A DNA stretch of 51,332 nucleotides from Candidatus Omnitrophota bacterium (lineage in GTDB: Bacteria; Omnitrophota; Gorgyraeia; Zapsychrales; Fredricksoniimonadaceae), in assembly GCA_028865345.1 (NCBI GenBank), contig JAGWKL010000012.1:1-51332 (forward strand), read 5' to 3'. Below, piece by piece: positions 39,927-50,758 of this stretch. The notes below the pieces were generated by a model. It ran no database searches. It was not told the origin of the DNA and saw only the letters and a program-made list of their open reading frames with translations. Numbering within the stretch: the first letter of the stretch is position 1; every line of letters begins with the position of its first letter. The position numbers and the translations under genes are program-made.

Positions 39927-41003
39927 ATGGAAATTGGTATCGTCGGCCTGCCTAATGTCGGCAAGTCTTCGCTGTTTAACGCCTTGACCGGCGCTGCCGC
40001 GGCCGCGGAGAATTTTCCTTTTACCACGATCGAACCCAACATCGGGGTCGTTCCCCTGCCGGATGAGCGCCTGCAGTTTCTGGCTCAGGAATGGAATTCC
40101 GCCAAGGTGACCCCGTCAGGGATCCGTTTCGTGGACATCGCCGGCATCGTCAAGGGCGCTTCCCAGGGGGAAGGGTTGGGCAACAAATTCTTGTCCCATA
40201 TACGTTCTGTCGACGCGGTGGCCCACGTGGTGCGCTGTTTTAAAGACGAGAATGTGGTCAATGTTTGTCCCGAGCTTGATCCCTTGTCCGCCGCGGACAT
40301 CATCACCACCGAACTTTTATTGGCCGATATCCAGCAGTGCGAGGCGGCCTTGGGGCGCTGGTCCAAGAAAGCCAAGTCCGGGGACAAGGAAGCCATCGCT
40401 AAATGTAATGCCCTCAATGACTGCATGAAGGCTTTTAACGAAGGCACTCCGGCCAGACGACTGAAGGCCATTCCCCCGGAAATTTTAAGCGAATTCCAGT
40501 TTTTGACCGCCAAGTCCCTGATGTACGTGGCCAATACCGACGAAGGAGAACCTGACGAAGCCCTGTTGAAACCGCTGCGCGAACGCGCGGACAAAGAAGG
40601 GGCGGCTTTGGTTTCTTTGTGCACGAAGCTGGAGGCGGAAATCGTGCAGTTGCCGCCTGAGGAGCGCGGCGCTTATTATGAAGCCGCCGGCATCGCCTCG
40701 CCGGGTTTGAGCCGCCTGGCCCACGCAGGCAAAGACCTGCTGAAATTGATCTGTTTTTTTACCGCGGGCCCGCAGGAAACCCGCGCTTGGCTTGTTCCTC
40801 AAGGGACGCCGGCCGTCAAGGCCGCCGGGAAGATCCATACGGACATTGAGCGCGGGTTCATCCGCGCCGAGATCTATAAATGCGACGACCTTAAAAAACT
40901 CGGTTCCTATAAAGCCGTGCAGGAAAAAAACCTGGTCACCCTCGAGGGTAAAGAGTATATTATGCAGGACGGGGACGCTGCCTATTTTCGTTTCAGCGTG
41001 TAA
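39927..41003 (+). CDS. ychF: Ribosome-binding ATPase YchF/EngD (OLA1 family)
   Basis: 358 aa. The G1 motif is MEIGIVGLPNVGKSSLFNALT at the very start, followed by ENFPFTTIEPNIGVVPLPDERL and FVDIAGIVKGASQGEGLGNKFL. The C-terminal TGS-like domain has LICFFTAGPQETRAW and ends KEYIMQDGDAAYFRFSV, as in E. coli YchF. These proteins prefer ATP over GTP. prfB begins 6 nt after its stop. Confidence 0.96.
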   Translation: MEIGIVGLPNVGKSSLFNALTGAAAAAENFPFTTIEPNIGVVPLPDERLQFLAQEWNSAKVTPSGIRFVDIAGIVKGASQGEGLGNKFLSHIRSVDAVAHVVRCFKDENVVNVCPELDPLSAADIITTELLLADIQQCEAALGRWSKKAKSGDKEAIAKCNALNDCMKAFNEGTPARRLKAIPPEILSEFQFLTAKSLMYVANTDEGEPDEALLKPLRERADKEGAALVSLCTKLEAEIVQLPPEERGAYYEAAGIASPGLSRLAHAGKDLLKLICFFTAGPQETRAWLVPQGTPAVKAAGKIHTDIERGFIRAEIYKCDDLKKLGSYKAVQEKNLVTLEGKEYIMQDGDAAYFRFSV

Positions 41004-41009
41004 AAATTT

Positions 41010-42141
41010 ATGTCAGACCAATTGACCAGACAATTCGATGAACTTGCCAACAGGCTGGCCGGCCTAAGGGGGTATCTTTGATGTCCCCCAGAAAGAAAAA
41101 TCCATAGCCCAAATACAGGAGCGGATGGGGGCACAAGGGTTTTGGGGAAACCCGGAAGCGGCCAACAAAACCATGCAGGAGCTCAAAGTCCTTAAGAACC
41201 TCGTCGAGCCTTTTCAGGAATGCGTCAAGCGCGTGCACGAGGCCCAGGAATTTTTAGGTTTGGGCGGGGGAGATGAGGATTTGAACCGGCAGTTGGCTGA
41301 TGAGGCCTCTGCTTTGAGCGCCCAAATCGCCGTTTTGGAATTGCAGGCCCATTTGAGCTCCCCCTTTGACGGCGCCAACGCGCTTTTGAGCATCAACGCC
41401 GGCGCCGGAGGCACGGAATCCTGCGATTGGGCGGCCATGCTGATGCGCATGTACGCGCGCCATGCGGATTTGAAGGGCTATAAGTGCGAGACCATCGACA
41501 TTTTGTATGGCGATGAAGCGGGCATCAAGAACGTCGTCCTTCGCATCGAAGGCGAGATGGCCTACGGGTATCTGAAATCGGAAAAAGGCGTGCACCGGCT
41601 GGTTCGTATTTCCCCGTTTGATTCCAACAAGCGGCGGCATACGTCCTTTGCTTCCGTAGAGGTCATCCCTGAAGTAGAGGACAGCGCCGAGGTGGCGATC
41701 AATCCCGCGGAATTACGCATTGACGTTTACCGCGCCTCAGGCCCCGGCGGCCAGGGGGTCAACACCACGGATTCCGCGGTGCGCATCACGCATTTGCCGA
41801 CGGGCATTGTGGCCCAGTCGCAGAAGGAACGTTCGCAATTGCAGAACAAGGCTCAGGCCATGAAGGTCTTGAGGGCCAGACTGGCCGCGCTTAAGGCCCG
41901 CGAGCAGGAAGAGGCTATGAGCAAAGAGGCCGGCGACAAGCAAAAGATCGAATGGGGCTCGCAGATCCGCTCCTATGTGTTGTACCCGTACCAGATGGTC
42001 AAGGACCACCGGACCGGAGTGGAAACATCGGCGACCCAAAAAGTCCTCGACGGCGAGATCGATGAATTTATTGAAGGATTCTTAAAAACAAAGCCCGAAG
42101 ACAGAGACAAACGCCTTAGGGAAAGGCAACAGGAAGAATAA
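41010..42141 (+). CDS. prfB: Peptide chain release factor 2, with programmed +1 frameshift
   Basis: The real start is the ATG at 41010, absent from the track. The first frame reads [23 protein letters not shown] and ends at an in-frame TGA (41079-41081). The classical frameshift signal is present: AGGGGG-TAT-CTT-TGA. A +1 shift at CTT T resumes as [17 protein letters not shown] in the frame of the track ORF, giving about 376 aa. Recognition motif SPF ([12 protein letters not shown]) marks RF2, and [18 protein letters not shown] is the catalytic GGQ loop. RF2 scarcity at the TGA favours the shift, so the gene autoregulates. Confidence 0.96.
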
Positions 42142-42143
42142 TT

Positions 42144-45122
<2,979 letters not shown>

Positions 45123-45135
45123 TTTCTTCTCCGGT

Positions 45136-45163
45136 CATTCCCGCATGCTTTTAGCGGGAATCC
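45136..45163. repeat. Short hairpin repeat of the TCATTCCCGC type
   Basis: TCATTCCCGC-(9 nt)-GCGGGAATCC, a short inverted repeat after secA. This string is common as a dispersed intergenic hairpin in many bacterial genomes. It may help end the secA transcript but lacks a U-tract. Confidence 0.6.
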
Positions 45164-45192
45164 AGACATTCGGCTTGCCTTTGAAATTTATC

Positions 45193-45245
45193 TTGCCCAT
45201 GAGGAGATTACATGTTATATTCTCCGCATAAGGTGCGGAGAATAT
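45193..45245 (+). promoter_or_regulatory. Fic-gene promoter with a perfect 12-bp palindrome over -10, Shine-Dalgarno and start
   Basis: TTGCCC (45193-45198), a 17-nt spacer, TATATT (45216-45221). A perfect inverted repeat ATATTCTCCGCA-TAAGG-TGCGGAGAATAT spans 45217-45245. It covers most of the -10, the predicted start site (about 45228), the GGAG Shine-Dalgarno and the first bases of the ATG (45244). A dimeric repressor bound here would shut off both promoter and start region; the mRNA could also fold the Shine-Dalgarno into a hairpin. Confidence 0.78.
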
Positions 45246-46365
45246 GAAGTACATTCATCAGACAGACAGTTGGCCAAGGTTCACGTGGGATATCCCAAAG
45301 ATTACATCCTTGCTTGGGCCTGTGCGTAATCGTCAAGGGCGATTATTAGGGCGGATGGAGGCTTTGGGGCTTCCTTTGCGCTCAGAGGCCGTATTGCAAA
45401 CCCTCACGCTCGATGTCGTCAAGAGCAGTGAAATCGAAGGCCAGATGCTTGATTTATCTCAAGTCCGTTCTTCCATTGCTCGTAGATTAGGTATAGATAT
45501 CGGCGGCTTGATTCATTCTGATCGTCATGTAGAGGGAGTGGTGGAAATGATGCTGGATGCTACTCAACATTTCAATAAGCCGTTGACCAAAGACCGCCTG
45601 TTAGGCTGGCACGCCAGTTTGTTCCCAACGGGCAGAAGCGGGATGCATAAAATTACAGTGGGTGCTTGGCGTCGTGATATCCATGGTCCTATGCGGGTTG
45701 TTTCAGGTCCTGTTGGCCGCCAAAAGGTGCACTTTGAGGCGCCGGAAGCTGGGCGTTTATCTGTGGAAATGAAGAACTTCCTGGATTGGTTTAAGAATGC
45801 ACAGGATTTAGATCCGGTCCTTAAGGCCGGTATGGCTCATTTGTGGTTTGTGACAATTCATCCTTTTGACGATGGCAATGGACGTATTGCCCGCGCTATT
45901 GCAGATTTGCAATTGGCTCGAGCTGACGGGAGTCGGGAACGTTTTTATAGTATGTCCGTTCAGATCCGGCAGGAACGCAATGCCTACTATGATATTCTTG
46001 AAAAGACGCAAAAGAGCACCGATGTGACGAAGCGCGGAATTGATATTACAAAATGGCTTGAATGGTTTTTGTCGTGCCTTAATCGATCACTGGATACAAC
46101 GGAAAACACCCTCGCTGTCGTTTTAAAGAAAGCGCAGTTTTGGCAGCGTCATACATCTGGAAAATTCAACGAACGGCAGAAAACTATCATTAATGAACTG
46201 TTTGATGGTTTCGAAGGCAAATTGACTTCTTCCAAATGGGCAAAGATCACGAAATGCTCACAGGACACGGCTTGGCGTGATATAAATGATCTTATTGATA
46301 AGGGCATCCTTCTTAAAGATACTGCCGGAGGGCGCAGTACGAGCTACGTGTTGAAGTATTCTTAA
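45244..46365 (+). CDS. Fic-domain protein (class II) with C-terminal winged-helix
   Basis: 373 aa. The Fic active-site motif is HPFDDGNGR (206-214). The N-terminal inhibitory motif SSEIEG (61-66) is the class II (S/T)xxxE(G/N) form that locks the active site until released. The N-terminal part, before the Fic core, resembles the DUF4172-type extension. The last 60 residues (about 313-373: QKTIINELFDG... TKCSQDTAWRDINDLIDKGIL) look like a winged helix. Such proteins transfer AMP to targets. Codon use is more AT-rich than neighbours, which suggests acquisition. There is no partner antitoxin gene next to it, and its own winged helix is the obvious candidate to bind the palindrome. Confidence 0.9.
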   Translation: MKYIHQTDSWPRFTWDIPKITSLLGPVRNRQGRLLGRMEALGLPLRSEAVLQTLTLDVVKSSEIEGQMLDLSQVRSSIARRLGIDIGGLIHSDRHVEGVVEMMLDATQHFNKPLTKDRLLGWHASLFPTGRSGMHKITVGAWRRDIHGPMRVVSGPVGRQKVHFEAPEAGRLSVEMKNFLDWFKNAQDLDPVLKAGMAHLWFVTIHPFDDGNGRIARAIADLQLARADGSRERFYSMSVQIRQERNAYYDILEKTQKSTDVTKRGIDITKWLEWFLSCLNRSLDTTENTLAVVLKKAQFWQRHTSGKFNERQKTIINELFDGFEGKLTSSKWAKITKCSQDTAWRDINDLIDKGILLKDTAGGRSTSYVLKYS

Positions 46366-46495
46366 TCTTACTGACACGGTGTTAACAATACATGTTGGAA
46401 TCGGTTAAAACATCCATCCAAAGAGCCCGAACTCTTGGCTAAAGTCTAATCTTGTTCGCAAAAGATTCAGGGGCTTCGCCAAAAGAGCGATAGTA

Positions 46496-46523
46496 TTGAC
46501 TTTCTATTCTCGCCCGTTAAAAT
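46496..46523 (+). promoter_or_regulatory. Sigma70-like promoter of lnt, predicted leaderless
   Basis: TTGACT (46496-46501), a 16-nt spacer, TAAAAT (46518-46523). The predicted start is about 46530, exactly the ATG of lnt, and there is no Shine-Dalgarno. Confidence 0.65.
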
Positions 46524-46529
46524 ATCCGC

Positions 46530-48017
46530 ATGGCCAAAAACTTTACGACGGCAATGCAACAGGGAATTTTGGTATTTTTATCCTGTTTATTGTCCGCGGG
46601 GCTTTTGGTGGTGTCCTTTCCCCGTCTTGAATTGTCCTTTCTCGCCTGGATTGCTCTTGTCCCGCTTTTATGCATTCTGGATGGCAAGAAGGAGTGGCGG
46701 GCTTTCCGCCGCGCCTATTTGTGCGGTTTTCTGTTCTTTGCCGCGGCCATAGGGTGGGTCTGCTATGTCACCTATATCGGCGCTTTTTTGCTGGTCGCCT
46801 TTTTGGCCCTGTACTTCGCGCTTTTCGGGGTTGCCTTTGTTTTTTTTCAACGCCGGTTAAAACTCATACCGCGCCTGTTTGTTCTGGCTGCCGTGTGGGT
46901 GGCGTTGGAATATATCCGCTCCCATTTTTTAAGCGGTTTCGGCTGGGTGAAGTTGGGACATACGCAGTACAAGAATTTGTGGCTTATCCAAATAGCGGAC
47001 AAGACCGGCATCTATGGAGTTTCCTATCTGGTGATGCTGGTCAATCTCCTGGTCTTCGAAACCGTTAAAGCGCGTTCCTTGTTGCCCAGGGCGAGCATGA
47101 TCGTCGGGGCCATTATAGCGGTAGTGTTGACCAACGGCTGGTGGACCATGGGGCATACCAGGCAGGAAGGCGAGGTCAAAGTCGGTGTGGTCCAGCCGGA
47201 CATCTCCCTGGCGGATGACTGGGATGAAGCCCGCAAACCCTGGATCATCGGCAAGACCGTCGGGCTGACCCAGGCCTTCAGCGACAAGAAATTGGACCTG
47301 ATCGTCTGGCCGGAAACCTCCCTGCCGGGTGTTTTTACCGACGCGCCGTTTTTGACTTATGAGATCAGGGCCACGGCCGCCGGCATGCATACTCCCATTG
47401 TGATGGGTTCCATTGACCAGGAGGGCCGGCATTATTATAATTCCGCTTTCTACATTGGCACGGATGGACGAGTGCTGGGCCATTACGATAAAATCCATCT
47501 TGTCCCTTTCGGCGAATTTTTGCCCTTGAGGCCGATTTTAGGCTGGATCGATCAATTTGTCCCCCTGGAGGATTTTACTCCGGGGACAAAGTACAAAGTT
47601 TTTTCACTGGGGGGACAAAAGAATTTCAGCGTCCTGATCTGTTTTGAGGACACCTTGGGTTCTTTGTGCCGCCATTTTGCTTTGGCCGGCGCTGATTTTT
47701 TTGTGAACATCACCAATGATGCCTGGTTTGAGCAAACCAGGGCGCCGTACCTGCATTTGCAGGGTGCGGTGTTCAGTTGCGTGGAAAATCACCGGGCGCT
47801 CGCCCGTGCGGCCAATACCGGCGTCAGCGCCCTGATAGACCCATGGGGCCGCATACTGACCACCGTCACCAATGGGAAGGGCAGGAAAATTTTCGTGACA
47901 GGAAGCACGTGGGGGACGCTGCCTTTGGTCCATGAAAAGACTTTTTATACAAAGTACGGAGATGTTTTTACTTGGGCCTGTTTTTTGTGTATAGTAGTGG
48001 CAATGGCAATTTCCTAG
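46530..48017 (+). CDS. lnt: Apolipoprotein N-acyltransferase
   Basis: 495 aa: an N-terminal block of about six to eight TM helices, then a periplasmic nitrilase-like domain. The catalytic triad is recognisable: Glu in IVWPETSLPG, Lys in HYDKIHLVPFGEFLPLR, and Cys in VLICFEDTLGS. Lnt adds the third acyl chain to bacterial lipoproteins, consistent with the lipoproteins in this window. It starts from its own promoter after an intergenic gap of 164 bp in which I see no gene. Confidence 0.94.
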   Translation: MAKNFTTAMQQGILVFLSCLLSAGLLVVSFPRLELSFLAWIALVPLLCILDGKKEWRAFRRAYLCGFLFFAAAIGWVCYVTYIGAFLLVAFLALYFALFGVAFVFFQRRLKLIPRLFVLAAVWVALEYIRSHFLSGFGWVKLGHTQYKNLWLIQIADKTGIYGVSYLVMLVNLLVFETVKARSLLPRASMIVGAIIAVVLTNGWWTMGHTRQEGEVKVGVVQPDISLADDWDEARKPWIIGKTVGLTQAFSDKKLDLIVWPETSLPGVFTDAPFLTYEIRATAAGMHTPIVMGSIDQEGRHYYNSAFYIGTDGRVLGHYDKIHLVPFGEFLPLRPILGWIDQFVPLEDFTPGTKYKVFSLGGQKNFSVLICFEDTLGSLCRHFALAGADFFVNITNDAWFEQTRAPYLHLQGAVFSCVENHRALARAANTGVSALIDPWGRILTTVTNGKGRKIFVTGSTWGTLPLVHEKTFYTKYGDVFTWACFLCIVVAMAIS

Positions 48018-48029
48018 AGGAGATAAAGT

Positions 48030-48398
48030 ATGGCCAAGAAAATTCTGCTGGTCGATGACGATCCGGGAGTGCACCTGATCACGGTCCCTATCCTTAGCAA
48101 GGCCGGCTACAATGTTGTTTCCGCAAAGAACGGCGAACAGGCCCTGCACCTGGCGCTCAATGAACGCCCGCATCTTATCCTGATGGATGTGATCATGCCG
48201 GGCATCAAAGGACGCGACCTGTGCAGGAAGATCAAGGCCTACGATGTGCTCAAGGACATCGCCGTCGTGTTTTTGACGGCCAAGGATTCCGAAGATGATA
48301 TCCAGGCCGAAATACAGGCCGGCGGCCTGACCCACCTGACCAAACCGGTCAATCCGACGGAATTGCTGCAGACCATCAGCGGGATCATCGGTAAATAA
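48030..48398 (+). CDS. Stand-alone response-regulator receiver domain
   Basis: 122 aa, CheY-like. KILLVDDDPG supplies the acidic pocket, the phospho-acceptor Asp is in HLILMDVIMPG, Thr in VFLTAKDS and Lys in LTKPVNP. There is no output domain. It is 12 nt after lnt and 2 nt before the acyltransferase gene, probably in one operon. No histidine kinase is in the window. Confidence 0.92.
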   Translation: MAKKILLVDDDPGVHLITVPILSKAGYNVVSAKNGEQALHLALNERPHLILMDVIMPGIKGRDLCRKIKAYDVLKDIAVVFLTAKDSEDDIQAEIQAGGLTHLTKPVNPTELLQTISGIIGK

Positions 48399-48400
48399 TC

Positions 48401-49363
48401 ATGGCAACCAATAATGTCGGCAAAAACATCCAGAGGACCTTTGTGCGCTGGACGTTCTATTTTTTTACATGGCTCTTCAAGATGCTGCCTTATCCGGCCA
48501 TTCAGGCGATCACAGGAGGGCTGCTTTCCATCGCGTACTCTTTTGTAGGACATATGCGACAATCTGCCATGCATACGTTGACCGTTGCCTTTGGTAAAGA
48601 AAAATCGGAAGATGAGCTACAGAAGATCTGTAAAGCCTGCTTTTATAACGCAGGGCGCGGGGCCATTGAGCTGGGCATCGCCATGAGCAAGCCGGAATTT
48701 ATCAAGGAGAAGTTCTCTTTTTCCCCGCATTCCCGCGAAAATTTGGAAGCGGCCTTAAAGGAAGGCATGGGAGTCATCGGCATTTCCGCGCATTTCGGCA
48801 ATTTTCCCCTGATGTTGATCTACCTGGCCCAAATGGGGTTTCCCACCCATGCCATCATCCGTCCCAGCCGCGATCCGTTCATTGAAACGCATTTTCAGGC
48901 CGCCCGCGAGCGCCTGGGGCTCAAGACCGTCCACAGTTATCCGCGGGAGGCCTGCGTGGCCCAATCGCTCAAGGCCTTGAGGGACAAGGAGCTTTTGGTG
49001 GTTTTGATGGACCAAAACACCGGCAGCAAATCCGGCGTTTATGTTGATTTCTTCGGCCAGAAGGCAGGGACGCCGACGGGCCCTATTGTTTTCGCCATGC
49101 GCACCGGCGCTCCCTTGCTGCCCATCTTCACCTTGCGCGAAGGCGAAGGGGACAGGCATGTCCTGGTCATTGAAAAGCATTTTTATCTGGAACAGAAATC
49201 GACCGACACTCAGACCATCCAGTACAATGTCCAGAAACTGACCAATATCATCGAAGGGTATGTTCGCAGGTATCCTACAGAATGGGGATGGATGCACCGC
49301 CGCTGGAAAAGCCGTCCCAAATCGCCGACTCCCCAGGCGGAAACAGGAATCCATGCCGCGTAA
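48401..49363 (+). CDS. LpxL/HtrB-type lysophospholipid/lipid A acyltransferase
   Basis: 320 aa. A short N-terminal TM/amphipathic segment precedes the acyltransferase core: GVIGISAHFGNFPLMLIYLA, IIRPSRDPFIETHFQ, LVVLMDQNTGSKSGVYVDFFGQKAGTPTGPIVFAMRTGAPLLPIF, EWGWMHRRWKSRP. This is the HtrB/LpxL family that adds secondary acyl chains to lipid A. The usual HX4(D/E) catalytic motif reads HFGNFP here, so the acidic residue is not at its normal place. The family is clear; the exact reaction is not. Confidence 0.85.
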   Translation: MATNNVGKNIQRTFVRWTFYFFTWLFKMLPYPAIQAITGGLLSIAYSFVGHMRQSAMHTLTVAFGKEKSEDELQKICKACFYNAGRGAIELGIAMSKPEFIKEKFSFSPHSRENLEAALKEGMGVIGISAHFGNFPLMLIYLAQMGFPTHAIIRPSRDPFIETHFQAARERLGLKTVHSYPREACVAQSLKALRDKELLVVLMDQNTGSKSGVYVDFFGQKAGTPTGPIVFAMRTGAPLLPIFTLREGEGDRHVLVIEKHFYLEQKSTDTQTIQYNVQKLTNIIEGYVRRYPTEWGWMHRRWKSRPKSPTPQAETGIHAA

Positions 49364-49523
49364 AGTCATTCTTTTTATCATAGGTTTTGTTCTAACGGTT
49401 TTCGGGATCACCCTGACCCTGCAGCAATGGGACGCGATCGTCCTGGTATTCAAGGCCGTTATCGGTCCGTTGACGGCTGTGGCGGGCCTGGTCATTTTAT
49501 TCGCTTCTACCCTCAAGAATTGA
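49353..49523 (+). CDS. Small two-TM membrane protein
   Basis: 56 aa from the ATG at 49353 (MPRKVILFII), preceded by AGGAA; it overlaps the acyltransferase gene end by 11 nt. The track start at 49260 extends backwards into that gene. The chain is two hydrophobic helices with a short loop (LQQWD). The function is unknown. Overlap with the lipid A acyltransferase suggests a shared transcript. Confidence 0.65.
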   Translation: MPRKVILFIIGFVLTVFGITLTLQQWDAIVLVFKAVIGPLTAVAGLVILFASTLKN

Positions 49524-49557
49524 ATTTAACCTTGCGAATTCAAAGGAACAGGGAATA

Positions 49558-50211
49558 TTGATTAAACTGGTCATCTTTGATTTGGACGGCACGCTGGTCA
49601 ACGCGTACCCGGCGGTAACGAAGAGCGTTAATCATACCTTGAAGGCCATGGGGTTTGCCCCGCGCTCCCGTCTTGAGGTCAAGCGCAGCGTGGGTGGCGG
49701 CGACCGCAAGCTGATGGCCCATTTTGTCGGCGAAAAATCGGTGCCGGAGGCCATAGCCATTTACCGGCCTCACCACGCCAAGGCTTTGAGGCAAAAAGGC
49801 GGCGTGACCTTGATGCCCGGCGCCGTGGGTGTCCTTAAGTTTTTGAAGGCCCGTGGCTGTAAGCTTGCCATCGCCAGCAACCGCCCGACGAAATTCACGC
49901 GGATTATTTTAAAAGAATCGGGGATATTGAAGTTTTTTGATGCGGTGCTTTGCGCGGACAGGGTCAGCCGGCCCAAACCCCATCCCGATATTTTATGGAC
50001 GATCGCCAGGCGCCTCAGGTTCGAGTTGTCTGAAGTCCTTTATGTGGGCGATATGACCATTGATGTGCTTTGCGCCCGTCAGGCAGGTGTCATGATGGCG
50101 GCTGTCAGCACGGGATCGAGCCATAAAAAAGAACTAAAAGCATTGAAACCTTTATGTGTTATCGGTAAAATAACTCAATTAAGAAAATTATTTCAGGAGG
50201 TGTTGAATTGA
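49558..50211 (+). CDS. HAD-superfamily phosphatase (phosphoglycolate phosphatase-like)
   Basis: 217 aa from a TTG start with AGGAACAGGGA upstream. Motif I is FDLDGTLVNAYPA, motif II is LAIASNRP (Ser in place of the usual Thr/Ser), and motifs III/IV are KPHPD and YVGDMTIDVLCARQAG. This layout is that of Gph/pyrophosphatase-type HAD enzymes; the substrate cannot be read. The stop overlaps the start of a 26-aa microprotein (TTGA). Confidence 0.88.
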   Translation: MIKLVIFDLDGTLVNAYPAVTKSVNHTLKAMGFAPRSRLEVKRSVGGGDRKLMAHFVGEKSVPEAIAIYRPHHAKALRQKGGVTLMPGAVGVLKFLKARGCKLAIASNRPTKFTRIILKESGILKFFDAVLCADRVSRPKPHPDILWTIARRLRFELSEVLYVGDMTIDVLCARQAGVMMAAVSTGSSHKKELKALKPLCVIGKITQLRKLFQEVLN

Positions 50212-50288
50212 GCAAGAAACTGCGTAAGGGTAAGTTAAAATGGCGTTCCAAGAAAGCCAACCACGGCGCCAAGCCGGGGAAGGGCTAA
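50208..50288 (+). CDS. 26-aa basic microprotein
   Basis: Too short for the ORF track. A TTG start at 50208, overlapping the HAD stop, is preceded by the perfect Shine-Dalgarno AGGAGG (50195-50200). It encodes SKKLRKGKLKWRSKKANHG and six more residues (AKPGKG), so about half the residues are Lys or Arg. It looks like a ribosomal or nucleic-acid-binding tail. I recall similar very short KWRSKKANHG-type proteins in other bacterial genomes but cannot name a family. Confidence 0.72.
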   Translation: MSKKLRKGKLKWRSKKANHGAKPGKG

Positions 50289-50294
50289 AGACTT

Positions 50295-50687
50295 ATGAAA
50301 AATTCTTCTAAATTCCTTCAGTTGGTGCTGGCCGCCTGCCTGTGCATGCCTTTGAGCGGCTGCTGGTTTTTGGTCGTCGGAGGCGCCGGGGCGATCGGAG
50401 GATACGCCATCAGCCGGGACACCTTTGAAGGGGTCAGCGACAAGGGCCAGGATGAGATTTTGTCCGCGGCCCATAAGGTCCTGGCCATCATGGGGACCAT
50501 CACCAATGAGCAGCCCAAGGAAGGCAAGATCGAGGCCAGGGTTTACGGCGCTCATGTGATCGTTACCGCCATCCAAATCAATTTGACAACCACCAAACTT
50601 CGCGTCAAAGCCCGCGCCGGCCTTTTCCCGCGTATTGCCATTGCCCAGGAAGTTTATACCAAGATCATGAACCAACTGGGACAATAA
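50295..50687 (+). CDS. DUF3568-like lipoprotein
   Basis: 130 aa. Lipobox LSGC lies at the end of the signal peptide; then a Gly-rich hydrophobic segment (FLVVGGAGAIGGYAIS) and a small alpha/beta domain (FEGVSDKGQDEILSAAHKVLAIMG, KEGKIEARVYGAHVIVTA) of the DUF3568 type. The role is unknown. It follows the microprotein by 6 nt. A hairpin with stem AACTGGGA/TCCCAGTT (50674-50703) straddles the stop. Confidence 0.78.
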   Translation: MKNSSKFLQLVLAACLCMPLSGCWFLVVGGAGAIGGYAISRDTFEGVSDKGQDEILSAAHKVLAIMGTITNEQPKEGKIEARVYGAHVIVTAIQINLTTTKLRVKARAGLFPRIAIAQEVYTKIMNQLGQ

Positions 50688-50703
50688 AAAGCGCTTCCCA
50701 GTT
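50674..50703 (+). terminator. Possible hairpin terminator after the DUF3568-like gene
   Basis: AACTGGGA and TCCCAGTT form an 8-bp stem with a 14-nt loop that includes AATAAAAAG. There is no clear U-tract after it, so termination is uncertain. Confidence 0.4.
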
Positions 50704-50708
50704 TAGTA

Positions 50709-50736
50709 TTGACAAAATTCGATAGAGGGATATTAT
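50709..50736 (+). promoter_or_regulatory. Sigma70-like promoter of gap
   Basis: TTGACA (50709-50714), a 16-nt spacer, TATTAT (50731-50736). The transcript would start near 50743, before the strong AGGAGG (50763-50768) of the GAPDH gene. Confidence 0.75.
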
Positions 50737-50758
50737 TTTCTTTTTAGAGCATTGTTAA

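Noticed and set aside
39775-39987. 70-codon ORF in the uvrC-ychF gap
   Set aside because: It translates the palindromic element and overlaps the ychF start; no ribosome site and no motif.
45136-45163. TCATTCCCGC hairpin as a novel element
   Set aside because: This hairpin type is widespread in bacterial intergenic regions, so I list it as a feature but not as a finding.
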